A stretch of 64,000 nt of DNA, taken from Lactarius indigo (taxonomy: Eukaryota > Basidiomycota > Agaricomycetes > Russulales > Russulaceae). The notes below the pieces were generated by a model. That model saw only the letters and a list, made by a program, of their open reading frames with translations. It did no database searches and was not told the DNA's origin. Each line of letters starts with the position of its first letter. Within the stretch, counting starts at the first letter, position 1. Positions 46,181 to 60,587 of the stretch are shown one piece after another. A program made the translations under genes and the position numbers. The stretch spans positions 1-64,000 of the forward strand of contig JAFKAC010000127.1 of assembly GCA_025766275.1 (NCBI GenBank). Reading direction: 5' to 3'.

Positions 46181-46263
46181 TAGCAGCACCTCGTTTCGAT
46201 CGAGGGACCTCAGGGTGACCAAATTATGGGCCCTGCGCGCTATACCAGCTGCGCCATGCTGCT
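46181..46263 (-). tRNA. Probable initiator tRNA-Met (CAT) with an 8-nt intron
   Basis: Acceptor stem AGCAGCA/TGCTGCT with discriminator A. The anticodon stem is CAGGG/CCCTG, loop CCCATAA, T-arm CCTCG-ATCGAAA-CGAGG. Initiator hallmarks are the A1-U72 pair, three G-C pairs in the anticodon stem, and A54 with A60 in the T-loop. C33 replaces the usual U33, as in animal initiators. The extra ATTTGGTC (8 nt) between positions 37 and 38 fits a short nuclear intron. The D-loop is longer than in most initiators, so an elongator identity is the alternative. Confidence 0.82.
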
Positions 46264-46377
46264 TCAATAACGTGATGTGTCATTGTATTCTTATTTGTGT
46301 CATTGCAGTGCGGAGTTGTGTTTAGTCATTGACCAGTCAGTCTTGATTGTCGACATCACCCTTTGCTCCCAACCAAG

Positions 46378-47807
46378 ATGGCTACACCAGAGGCCGCTTT
46401 GAAGCTCGAAATTGCTCGTCTTACAGGTACATTCTCTTTCCACACTCATATTCTTCACTCGTAATGAGGTTTCTAGGTGCTATCAACCGCCATCGATCCA
46501 CGGAGGGCCGCCCGCTGCCCTCGTATCCGACAACGCGCAATACCTATGTCAACCCATCGTACAAGCTCTCGTCCTCGAAAACACACATTCGCCCCGGATC
46601 TCAAACACCCAGTGTCGCTCCGACCTCAAGTACAAGTTCAATTCCCACAGTACGTCCCCAATCCGGCGCCGGCCCCTCGCAGTCACAACCCCGCGATGTG
46701 ACTATTAATGGTGTCGTATTCGAGACATCTAAACGCTCCCTCGTTCGCAAAGATAGTGCGTCCATATCTTCTTCTGGCCGACTTCTTGCACAACCGTCAC
46801 CCATAGTCAAGCCATCCTCCAAGCCGCCCTCATTTGGTCCTCGTCCCCGCGTGCAGTCGCAGTTCTCTCGCAACAAGTCAGAAGTGGGCCCAAGAACTCG
46901 GGTTTACAAGCCAAAGGGTCCTCCGCGTAACCGTCTGAAGCTCGACAACACCCGCAGGGCTTACCAGTTTGTTTATTGATGGAGTTCATGTCTGCCGCTC
47001 ATCACTGACGATCCCTCGTAGGTCACGCGGTCCCAATTACAGGAAAAAGTATGTCGACAAGCCTTGTCCTAGGTTCACCACGACCGGTGCGCTCTTATCC
47101 AACTCCATGCTTCCTCACCTCCTCACCTGTGGTTCCGATTTTTTTTAACCACTTCCACCCCCTTAACGACAGGTTCCTGCAATCGTGGTCTCACGTGTGC
47201 TTACAAACATGACCCAGTCAAGATCGCAATATGCTGGCCCTATCTCCAGAACAACTGCCCGCATACCGCAGAAACATGTGCTCTCTCGCATGAGTCAAAT
47301 CCCCATCGCACGCCTCTTTGCGTGCACTTTGCGAATGCGGGCCGCTGCACACGCGCAAATTGTCAATACCCTCACGTACGTGTCGGGCGTCGTGAGGGCG
47401 TATGCCGCGACTTTGCTGTGCTCGGCTACTGTGAGGCAGGCATCGAATGTCCAAGACAGCACGTTCGCGAGTGTCCTGACTTTGCTGAGAATGGAGTGTG
47501 CCCGAACAAATTCTGCAAGCTCCCGCATGTCATTCGCGCCAATCGTGCGCGCAAGCCGGCATCCACTGGTGTTCTTGCGGAAGCTGGTCCTCCCTCCGCT
47601 TCTGTTGCTGATGATCTAGTTTCTGCTGTAGCTGCGCCCACGCCGACAGCAGAGGACGCTCAGCTAGGTGATGAGTATATCTCTCTTACCTTCAATGAGA
47701 GCGAGGAAGATGAAGAAAGTAGCGATGATGACGATGATGAGGAAGATGACGACCCGGAAGAGGGCGACAGCCCCAATCCAGGTGACGATGATATTGCTCA
47801 GGATTGA
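46378..47807 (+). CDS. Five-finger CCCH zinc-finger protein (ZC3H3/Red5-like)
   Basis: Nuclear RNA-binding protein related to human ZC3H3 and S. pombe Red5, which act in mRNA 3'-end processing and nuclear RNA surveillance. Exon 1 is 46378-46426 (MATPEAALKLEIARLTG); exon 2 starts at 46477 and runs to about 46970 through a basic Ser/Pro-rich region ending RTRVYKPKGPPRNRLKLD; a short exon carries SRGPNYRKKYVDKPCPRF; the last exon (from about 47174) holds the rest. Five CCCH fingers follow in tandem: CPRF...CNRGLTCAYKH, CWPYLQNNCPHTAETCALSH, CVHFANAGRCTRANCQYPH, CRDFAVLGYCEAGIECPRQH and CPDFAENGVCPNKFCKLPH. The C-terminus is strongly acidic (SEEDEESSDDDDDEEDDD). The junction between exon 2 and the next exon is not resolved: the visible GTTTAT donor gives the wrong phase. 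Confidence 0.85.
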
Positions 47808-48110
47808 TTTGACTCTATATCTTGCTGTCTTGTTTGTTGTGTGTTCTCGCAACTTGTGTTGCGTTTATGAATATATGCTTTCGGATTTAAATCGGTGTGG
47901 ATATCTGAGCCGCAGTGCTGTTTTGCTGTCATCAGGGCGTTAGCTTATCTTAGGCTGTGCCATATCATTACTCTCGCTAATGAGCACTCTGACAATCAGC
48001 AAATTGGCGTCACTATAAACCAGTCATGGGGGCATATGGTCATTTGTCTTTATATGCATATAAAAAACAACAGAGGTAGAACTGAGAGAATGTATTGGCG
48101 ACCACAGCTT

Positions 48111-48691
48111 TTATGCCTCCGTGAGATCGCGTAAACGGCGGATTGTGCTAAAAGGACACAATTAAGTTCTCCACAATTCCGAACGGAAAAGACGTTGAGC
48201 GCACCTGCGCACCGTCGCAGCAGCCGTAGTGGATACGGTCCATGCACCGCCTGCTATGACCTTCTTACACGCCTTGCACTTCCAGATGCCGACCGCCAGG
48301 CGCTTCACGCTGTCCTGAATAAACGCGACGAGTATCAGCAATCGTACATGTGTCTGCAGTTGAAAGTTGAGCGCTTGCCTTGCCACAGAAAGTGCAGGTG
48401 TATCGCGCGTGCTGCGTAATTTCCATCTTGTAGTAGGAACAAAAGTCAGATCTCTCTCTAAAGGCGAGTTTTTTTTGCGGGAATTGCACCTTTTTAACCT
48501 GCTTTCTCAGGGAGGCACCGTAGCGCTATCCGAGAAAACCCGTCAGCTCTGGGGTGGGTGTTTTGGTGTGTAGTTTGCAGTCACTTACCGTGCCGTACTT
48601 GCCAGTGACGCCGACCTTGCGTGTACGTTTTGTCTACAAAGCGGCCCAATAAGAGGCTGAAGAACAGTGGCCGATTGGACCAGCTTACCAT
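48111..48691 (-). CDS. RPL43: 60S ribosomal protein eL43 (L37a/RPL43)
   Basis: Zinc-binding protein of the large ribosomal subunit, 92 residues, the family's usual length. Exons: 48689-48691 (ATG only), 48589-48633, 48490-48525, 48379-48426, 48205-48314 and 48111-48147. The joined protein reads [62 protein letters not shown] and [18 protein letters not shown]. The four zinc ligands are the CTFC and CKAC pairs. The intron directly after the start codon matches the position in yeast RPL43. The fourth intron has a GC donor (GCAAGC) instead of GT. Convergent with the CCCH gene. Confidence 0.93.
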
Positions 48692-48826
48692 CGTGAGGGG
48701 TCTTGGAAAAGTGTTGGATGAATCAAGTCGTCCAGCTGGAGGCGGACTGCAAGTCCGTCGATAGTCGTGGGTATTATTGATAATCATATGTGCAGTTATT
48801 ACAAATCATTTCTCACGTCTACAAAA

Positions 48827-51130
48827 CTACCGACTCTCGCGAAATCGTCGGACGGTGCCTACCAGCTCGTTCTCAACATCAGCTAGACTCGTCTCCTTCC
48901 GTAAAACCTCCAAGTACACCATACTCTCTGCCTCGCGCCGCGCGACGTGCCAGTGTTGCGGACCCTGAGTCCGCGAGAATACTTCCGTGGCATCGCCATT
49001 GCTGAGGACCTGTTAGCGTCTGAATGAACGTGAGGGGGGGCACGAGAGCTGCTCACGCGATCAATTGACTCCCGTTAAACAGGTGCTCAGAGCGGGAAGA
49101 AAATTCTGCGCTCGTAACCGTGGTACCTTCACTCGTCACTATCACGTATTTATCCTTCGGCTGGAGAATCTTCGCCGCCGTGAGAGGCGTTTCGGCGCCG
49201 CTAGCTTCGTCATGGTCTATCAACCCTTGTACGTTCGCCAAGAGCGCAGATGATGCCTGATACAGTGTGGTGCTGTCTCCTTCTGACATCGTAATTATCG
49301 GCTCCAGGAAAGCGAGTGTGAGCTGGTCTTTCTGCGAACCAATTTACCGTCAGTTGCAACTAGAAGTAGGAAAACCGCTCACGGTTACGTATAACACTCG
49401 TCTTTGTACAGTAGCCAGGGGGTCTTCGTGTGCGAAATGAAGGGCGAATGATCGGAAAGAAGGCGCGGGAAGGGGAACAGGAAGAGTGCCCTGAGATGAC
49501 GACGGAGAGGGAGGCGACACAAAATCTGGAGGGTGAACGACCGGCGTAGATGGAGATGTTGGCGGAGAGGATACTTGCTCATCCTCATCTTGCAGAGGTT
49601 GACTTGCGCCTTGCATTGTAGCATCCGCCCCAGCCGTCGTCGCCTCTGTGGCTTGTGGTGTTGGTTCCACAACCGAAGCACTCTCCTCTCCTACGGTTTC
49701 TTCTTCATGGGGTTCGCTTATACCATCCGATGACATGGCCTCATGTAAGCTCTCTCTATCAACCTCTACCTGTATTCTCGCCTCGGTGTTCGGAGGGAGA
49801 GGTTCACCAGCGGCTTCGTCCTCCACCGGCTCCACCTGTTGCTTCTCTGACCCGTTCTCAGCGTCTGCAGGTTGGTCCCGGGGTCCCGTCTTCTGCAGCG
49901 TTCCCTTGCTGAAGGTCAAGTATCCCGGCCAGGTCCACTTTCGCACGTCCATGCTCGCTCCGATTGCGACGAACGCCTGGCCTGTTGCTCCCATCGCCCC
50001 ACGTGTTGCGTTCATGCTGCTCACGAAGATGTCTGTTCCCTGCTTGGGTGACGTAGGGGACGGTTCGCTTGACGAGACAGGGGCAGGTGGCGGGATAATT
50101 CGTAGGCGCGAGCGGATGTAGAACGGTAGCACGGGTGAAGGGGGGTTCGTCGCGTAACTAGTGGAGGGAATCATATGCGGATGTGAGAGGACAAAAGGCG
50201 CACAGCCTTTCAAAAGGGGGTTGTCCAGCACAAAGTCATCCAAGGCTGGACCGATGGACTTGTGCAAAGGATGCAACGGCACACCTTGTGATTGATGATT
50301 TCAGTACGTGAGGTCTGAGAGAAGAGATGTCGTCGATGGGCGCACCAAGGCAGTTGCCAAACTCCGAGTCCTCCTCGATATCCCACTTCCACGCCCATAC
50401 AGTGAAGAACCTCTCGAGCTGCAGCTCCAGTGCTTGCTGGCCCAGTGTCTTAAGGACAGACGTGAAGGACCCATGGGTGAGCTGTAAGTAGTCGTGAGCC
50501 CAAGCGCACGCAAGACGATGCCACCACATACTTTGAATTCCTCGTACCCCCTCAAGACCTGTGCGCGCAGCGCGAGGTCGTGCACCGAGGCATCATGATA
50601 GTCGTAAACGACGCTGCTTTCTCCATTCCTCCCCTTGTCGGCCGCTTTCGATCCTGACTTGCCCTTATCCTTGCTCTTTCCTTTGTTCACGGGGGGTGGG
50701 CGTGGCGTCTTTGCCAATTCAACACACTAAAGAGACGAATCAGCGATCCCCCATTTCAGCGATGAAAGATTTGATTTACTGACTGCGTGAATCCAGAAGC
50801 CGGGTTCGGGTGAGACCATGAGCATCCGGCGTGAATGCGAATGGACATTGTCGCACGTGTCCTCGGAAACGAACAAGCTTCGGCATTTTCAGTTTCTGAC
50901 GAGTGCACATATAGGAGATTACTACCGTACTCGGAGAAACTGATCAGGGCTTTGGCGAGGCCGACCTGCCTGAGCATCTTGTCGCGCGAAACGGCCCGTT
51001 CGCGCGAAGTGTAAAAGAGTATATGCGCCTGTTCCTCAGCGTCCTCGTCATCGTCGCTTACTGGGCCACTAGGTTTAAGCAACGGGTTATAGATGGTCAA
51101 GTAGAGGAGGGCGGGCGGCAATCTGCTCAT
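48827..51130 (-). CDS. CCZ1: Vacuolar fusion protein Ccz1 (Mon1-Ccz1 Rab7 GEF subunit)
   Basis: Ccz1 pairs with Mon1 to activate the Rab7 GTPase Ypt7 on late endosomes and autophagosomes. The first longin domain is clear at the N-terminus: MSRLPPALLYLTIYNPLLKP, then AHILFYTSRERAVSRDKMLR, QVGLAKALISFSE. The next exon gives NVHSHSRRMLMVSPEPGFW. A Lys-rich insert (NKGKSKDKGKSGSK), a helix-rich block (FTSVLKTLGQQALELQLERF) and the second half (LHKSIGPALDDFVLDN, VLPFYIRSRLRIIPP) follow. A long Ser/Pro/Glu-rich region separates this from the C-terminal exons (KDKYVIVTSEGT; ADVENELVGTVRRFRESR, stop at 48827-48829). Several introns of about 50-60 nt; internal exon ends are approximate. The gene starts 174 bp after the 3' end of the deubiquitinase gene, same strand. 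Confidence 0.85.
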
Positions 51131-51304
51131 TTGCCCGTGCTGGTAGAAAGCAAGCAACAGAGAGAGCAGTTGGGGGTGGGTGATGGATGATGTCAAATTA
51201 CAATTGGGGGTTTCTTAATGGTCAGGTAGGTGTTCGAATATGTATGTGTGCTACTACTACTACTAGGTCTGCCGGTGGCTACCGTTAAGAACACTCTTAT
51301 CGTA

Positions 51305-55550
<4,246 letters not shown>

Positions 55551-55655
55551 AGGCGGGGAAATGTTGTTTCGTGAACCCCCTCCTCTTCTGCAAATCCGAA
55601 TCTCAGCTCAAGGGCATCTACTTCCCACGGTCATCTCCTTCACTCAGACTCTCGC
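55551..55655. promoter_or_regulatory. 105-bp bidirectional promoter between deubiquitinase and DAK genes
   Basis: The deubiquitinase ATG (55550, minus) and the proposed DAK ATG (55656, plus) are 105 bp apart. The stretch is C/T-rich on the plus strand. If the short first DAK exon is wrong the gap would be about 150 bp. Confidence 0.5.
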
Positions 55656-58027
55656 ATGGGTGTACAGTGTCTGTCTCGCTCTCTGCACTTGTCAGCCGCC
55701 TCTCACGTCTCTTATCAGCCAAGCACTTCTTGAACGACCCTTCTTCGCTTGTCGTACAGTCACTCCAGGGGCTATGCGCGATCAATCCCAAGCTTGGCCT
55801 TGATACTACGAACAAAGGTCCGTCCATCTGTACTACTTTCCCCAAAATAAAATTGAACTTTCTATTACAGTCGTATTCCTTGCTGACCAAGACAAGTCCA
55901 CAGTCGCACTCGTTTGTGGCGGCGGTTCTGGTCATGAGCCTTCTCATGCGGGCTTTGTCGGTGAGAAGCAAGTTGGATGTGCTGCCATCGTGAGATACAG
56001 ATCGGGGTTTTGACTAGGCAGCGGCATGTTGACCGGTAATAATGCCAATTTTGGGCACCTGGCTTTGACGTTCATTGGCGTTAGCTGCCGTTTGTGGCAA
56101 CGTATTTGCCTCCCCTGGACCCACTCAGGTACGCCGTGCAATCCAACTCGTTGACAACGACAAGGGGTAAGACGATCCAACACTCTGACTTTGATAAACT
56201 CATCATTGCAACTGTTTTTAGAACCCTCATCATTGTCAAGTAAGCCGCATGTTACATCCTTCACTATTTAACATCAAACAACCCTGAAGGAACTATACGG
56301 GAGACGTGCTCAACTTCGGTCTTGCCAAAGAGCAATTCGCTGCGCAACATCCTTCCAAGGCAGATAAAGTCAAGTTCCTCGTTGTCGGAGATGACGTCGC
56401 CGTGGGCAAAACCCAGGGGAATATAGTCGGGCGCAGGTAGCGCGCTTTCTGGAATGGCTCTACCTTTATATGCTGAGTTCATCAGGGGCCTCGCTGGGAC
56501 TGTCCTCGTGTATAAGATTGCAGGCGCACTAGCTCAGACCGGCGCGAGCCTCGAGGAGGTTTATTCTGTGTCCGAATGGGTGTCGAAAAATATCGCCACA
56601 GTTGGTGTCGGTCTGGAACACTGCCACGTAACATCTCGTCCATCCGAGCCCGGACTTGTTGACCCTCAGATCCTTCTCGCAGGTACCTGGGACTATTGCT
56701 GGTGAAACGGACCTAGGTGTTTCGGAAATTGAAATCGGAATGGGCATACACAACGAATCTGGGGCTCAGCGCGTCTCCCCTGTTCCCCCTCTCAGCGAGC
56801 TCGTCCAAACTCTGCTCGACCTCCTCTTATCCCAAAGCGACCCCGAGAGGGGGTTCCTCCCTACCCATGGTCCTGGAAAAGACAACGTCGTACTTCTTGT
56901 CAACAATCTTGGCGGTGTAAGCGAGCTCGAACTCGCGGGAATCGCCCAAGAGGTTGTCACCGCGTTGGCGGGCAGGGGTGTGTCGGTCCAGAGGCTGATT
57001 AGCGGAACTTTTATGGTCCTTCGTTCTATCCACTTGCGCACGCGTCCCCGCTGACACGTACATCGCAGACGAGTTTGAACATGCCCGGCTTTTCTCTCAC
57101 CTTACTACTTCTTCCGTCGTCGTCCTCTGATCTTACTCCGCCGTCGGATGTTATACTTCGCTTACTCGACGCGAGCACCTCTGCTCCCGGCTGGAAATGG
57201 ACTTCCGGCGCTGCGCCATCTGCGCCATCTGCTCCATCGGCCGCCCTCCCCTCCGAGCGTGCCGCCGATCAAGGGCAAAGAGTGCGTGCGCAGGACGTGC
57301 ATGGATTTGAGCGCTCTGTGGAAAGCATATGCAACGCCCTGGACAAGGCCGAGCCCGAAATCACCAAAATGGATACCGTTTCCGGCGATGGGGACTGCGG
57401 CCTGACGCTACAAACAGGCGCAAACGGTACGCCTGCAACCTCCACGGATCACTAGAAGCTATGACTCACGATAATGCAGCCGTGCTCGCGCTTCTCCGTG
57501 CGGGATCGATCAGCGGCGAAGATGTCGTTGGCGCTCTCATCGCCGTGTCTGAAGTAGCAGCCGAGAAAATGGGCGGCACCAGTGGCGCATTGTACTCGTG
57601 AGTTTCTCCTGTCTATTGGCGGCGTCATATTTATCCGGCGCGCAATCCCAATAGCATCTTCTTTTCCGCTCTCGCGCAGGCGCTATCCTCTTCAGGCACC
57701 GGCGTGGCAACCGCAAAGGACTGGTCACGTGCCGTCTCTGCGGCACGCGAGCAGTTGTACACGTACACGCGAGCTCGCCCCCCATCCCGCACCCTCGTCG
57801 ATCCTCTCGCCGCATTCGCCGACGCGTTCTCTGCCGGCCCGTCGGACTTGGGATATGCGGTGAGGAAAGCCGCTGACGCTGCAGACGCGACGAGGGACGC
57901 AGAGGCCCGCGTTGGTAGAAGTGCGTATCTCGAGGGAGGACTACTCAAGCGGGAGAGGGTGCCCGACCCGGGTGCTTGGGGCGTCAAAGTACTCTTGGAA
58001 GCATTGGCAGGGGCTAACTCGGTATAA
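55656..58027 (+). CDS. DAK: Dihydroxyacetone kinase (DhaK-DhaL fusion)
   Basis: ATP-dependent kinase that turns dihydroxyacetone into dihydroxyacetone phosphate; cytosolic, used in glycerol and methanol-type metabolism and detoxification. The DhaK part begins KHFLNDPSSLVVQSLQGL, then VVFLADQDKSTVALVCGGGSGHEPSHAGF, SGMLTAAVCGNVFASP, NYTGDVLNFGLA, VVGDDVAVG, RGLAGTVLVYKIAGALA and the GMGIHNE motif, whose His is the covalent substrate-binding position in the family. The DhaL part has SGDGDCGLTL (metal-ATP binding), GGTSGALYSIFF, and ends ALAGANSV. Proposed small exons: 55656-55659 (ATGG), an 18-nt exon carrying GSGMLT near 56014-56031, and an 18-nt exon carrying TLIIVK near 56222-56239; each is required to restore conserved text. 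A Ser/Ala/Pro-rich linker (APSAPSAPSAALPS) joins the two domains. The first exon is the least certain part. Confidence 0.87.
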
Positions 58028-58214
58028 GGGAGCAAATGCCGATATATGGAAATAGGTGGTGATGTATTGTATGATACTGGATCTCAGAAAGGCCCGCGCT
58101 GTCATGTATTATGTTCGCACTAATGCGAAAAAATTAACGCTGTCAATTGCTAATAACCGAGAGTCGAGTACTTCTATGTGACTTCTTTGACAAAGTTGCT
58201 ATACATGTCGAGAC

Positions 58215-58711
58215 GACCGCCAGTAAGTTTGTAAGAGATGGCACAGCGATCAGTTGAAATTAATTTCCTGATTAGCGTTAATACCAACACCAACACGACG
58301 GTATTTACACCAATCCCTCGACCCATATCGTGTGCGGCGTTGCATCCTGGGTTCGAGCCAGACGTGATGTCATTGAGGCCCGCCTGGTCGCCACCATACA
58401 GCCAGGGGTTGAGGAAGCCGAGTGGAGCCTTGTCATATGAAATGAGAGATTATGCCACGACCTGTATGTGGTGGTCAGCCGGTGCTCGAGGATGGGCAAC
58501 ACGGAGAGGAGGGGGGGAGGGAGAGACGTACGGATACCAGGCATGAATCCCCGTTGACAACTTTCTGCGGTTGGGCCGCGACGTCGGAGAAGCCGCGACT
58601 CGAGGCGCTGTAAGGATCACGAAGTAAGAACTGGTCAGGGGCCTGGAAGTAGTTCGAGAAGCTGCCACTGGAGAAGCTCGTCGTAGCCTCGGGGTCAGCG
58701 GTATACCTCAC
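58215..58711 (-). pseudogene. Fragment of a sedolisin-family (S53) protease
   Basis: Minus-strand text matches the C-terminal third of fungal tripeptidyl-peptidase/sedolisins: TSFSSGSFSNYFQAPDQF, SASSRGFSDVAAQPQKVV, NGDSCLV, then, after a gap that should hold the catalytic Ser motif (GTSAS), KAPLGFLNPWLYGG and LNDITSGSNPGC. The catalytic Glu/Asp region is absent and the Ser motif is deleted, so it cannot be active. Confidence 0.75.
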
Positions 58712-58915
58712 GAATACAGGAAAGTGCTCTTACAGTTGTGTACAGTAGTTCCAGGTGATCCGAGTGACTGTAAAGATCACTTGTGTAATAGCGTCGTCCG
58801 GTCGGTCCCAGGCAACCCTGGCAGTGGACGTGCAGCAGGGAATAGTGTCTGCTTCAGAGTTGCCGGGCCTTTGTGGCGCGATGATGGTGGATCTGCGCAA
58901 GACAGTGACACGGGG

Positions 58916-58923
58916 TGACGTCA
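58916..58923 (+). promoter_or_regulatory. CRE-like palindrome TGACGTCA
   Basis: Perfect 8-bp palindrome, 56 bp before the ATG at 58980. The same site is kept in the paralogous promoter (60509-60516), embedded in GACGTCACACNTGTTATC. bZIP (ATF/CREB or Yap-like) factors bind such sites. Confidence 0.55.
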
Positions 58924-58979
58924 CACATGTTATCAGTTCTTCGAAATGAACCCAGCTTGGAACCCAGCACGGTGAGAAC

Positions 58980-59767
58980 ATGTCGCTCAGGAATCATAGC
59001 ACCGAGAAACGGGCGCAAGAATCCGCCGAAACACCCAATAATGGCGGCAGTGGGGGCTCGAGTCAAGGAGCCGAACGCAATAACGAGGCTCTGGTCACCA
59101 GGATCCGAAGTTTGGAAGAGGAGGCCAGTGCGGTTATCATTGCCGTACGTCTTTTCGGGTTTCTGTTGCACTAGCGTGGTCATGAATGTTCACGCATGCT
59201 GCGGTGAAGGCCGGCGCGATTTTCGCTAGCCTCATCTGGTGCATGCTTCGCGGCATTCAGGATATGCAAGAGGCGAGGGCGGTGCAAAAAATCAAAGATT
59301 ACCAAAATCTATACACTGCATTTCTCTCGCACGCACCTCAGACAAATTCTCTCACTCCTCCGCAGGTCGCTGTTCCTCCCATTCCATATGCCCATGATCC
59401 GGCCCTTGCCTCATCGGGTCTCGACCTGCTATGGGCAAATACCTACTGGACCACGAGTCTTGTCTTCGGTCTGTCCGCAGTATTCATAGCGGTTCTCATC
59501 AAGAAAAAGAGTTGGGATTATAGGGTTGCCATTCAACATCGCGGCCAGCCGCCATTGGAGGCACAGATACAGGAGTTGGTCAAGGGGACGTATACGATGT
59601 ACCGGCTTTTCCAGGTCTTTCTCGTCGTATTCCCCCTGGGGCACGCCTCCTACCTTTACCCCCTTGGTGCTAGGATCTTTATCCCGACTGTCGTCAGTGG
59701 TTTGCTTTACGTTTTCGGTGTCATCGGACCGATCGTAAGGTCAGCACAACCGCCTCGAAGCCCTTAG
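58980..59767 (+). CDS. Uncharacterised membrane protein, tandem copy 1
   Basis: Two exons, 58980-59144 and 59210-59767, in phase 0, giving 240 residues. The N-terminus is hydrophilic (NHSTEKRAQESAETPNNGG) with a short coiled-coil-like helix (NEALVTRIRSLEEEAS) running into a first hydrophobic segment (AVIIAAGAIFASLIW) created across the splice junction. A lumenal-looking loop with TPPQVAVPPIP follows, then LLWANTYWTTSLVFGLSAVF, RLFQVFLVVFPLGHASYL and IPTVVSGLLYVFGVIGPIV. The arrangement (soluble start, helix, Pro-rich loop, LW-x-x-YW-x-x-SL helix) faintly recalls fungal DUF6535 proteins, but I would not assign it. A second copy follows 1.6 kb downstream. Confidence 0.65.
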
Positions 59768-60508
59768 AACTTCCATCCCATCCCTTAAATACGTGTCGAA
59801 ATGCGGCGACTCAGAGACGTTGGAGACTCGGACCTGGTGCAAGGACGAGCAATAGTTGGTCCGGGATAGGGTTGACAACGACAAAGGCCAGAGAGCCAGC
59901 GTATAGCCTAATAATGCAGTAGTACCCATACACCAGAACGGAGTGTAACTTGTAATTCCTCGAGTCTGACTGGGAGTCAAGTTGGTTATGTCGAGGTCCC
60001 CTGTTAGTCAACGGAAGCCAAAGGTGATCCTGAATCAGTCGTCGCCATCAATGTGTTTGTTCAGGAGAGACTCAAGCTATCTTCAGAAATGACGTGAGAA
60101 GGAAAGAGTGCGTTGGGTGGCAGCAACGTGGCAATGATGTCGACTGGGCGCTAGAATGACAGGCGCCGACTCGGGAATTTACTCAGAATCGAATTGGGGA
60201 CACGAGCGCTTGACGCGTGCCCCCTCTCAAATCAGATCATCTTATCTGCGTTCTGTACGACTTTTGGTGATCCAGGACGGGTATTTTCAAGGACCCGAGA
60301 GCCAGTCCGAGGATTTATTGCTTTTTTACTCTCGTAAGTTGTTTTCTGAGTCCCCAGTAGCGGAATATAAAAGGAAGGTGCGCGTGGGAAATAACCCATG
60401 ATTAAGCGCCTTGTTCGTTCGCAGCGGACCCGACTCTTCGTGAGAGTCGCCGCTGCCGAGCCTTTGTGGCGCGGCAAAGATGGATCTGTACAAGACAATG
60501 ACATGAGA

Positions 60509-60516
60509 TGACGTCA
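60509..60516 (+). promoter_or_regulatory. CRE-like palindrome TGACGTCA in the second copy
   Basis: Identical palindrome to 58916-58923, 71 bp before the ATG at 60588. Confidence 0.55.
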
Positions 60517-60587
60517 CACGTGTTATCTGTTCGCTCTTCTGAGTCGTTTGACCATCATCTGAGTACGACAAGAACACATCACTCGAT

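Larger units (their letters stand above)
58850..60330 (+). repeat. Tandem duplication, unit 1
   Basis: Matches 60460-61960 in order: GGCCTTTGTGGCGCG, TGACGTCACAC, the gene body, GGTTATGTCGAGG or AGTTATGTCGAAGG, ACAGGCGCCGACT, CGAGCGCTTGACG, GCGTTCTGTA and AGGTGATCC/TGGTGATCC. The unit includes promoter, gene and 3' flank. Confidence 0.8.
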
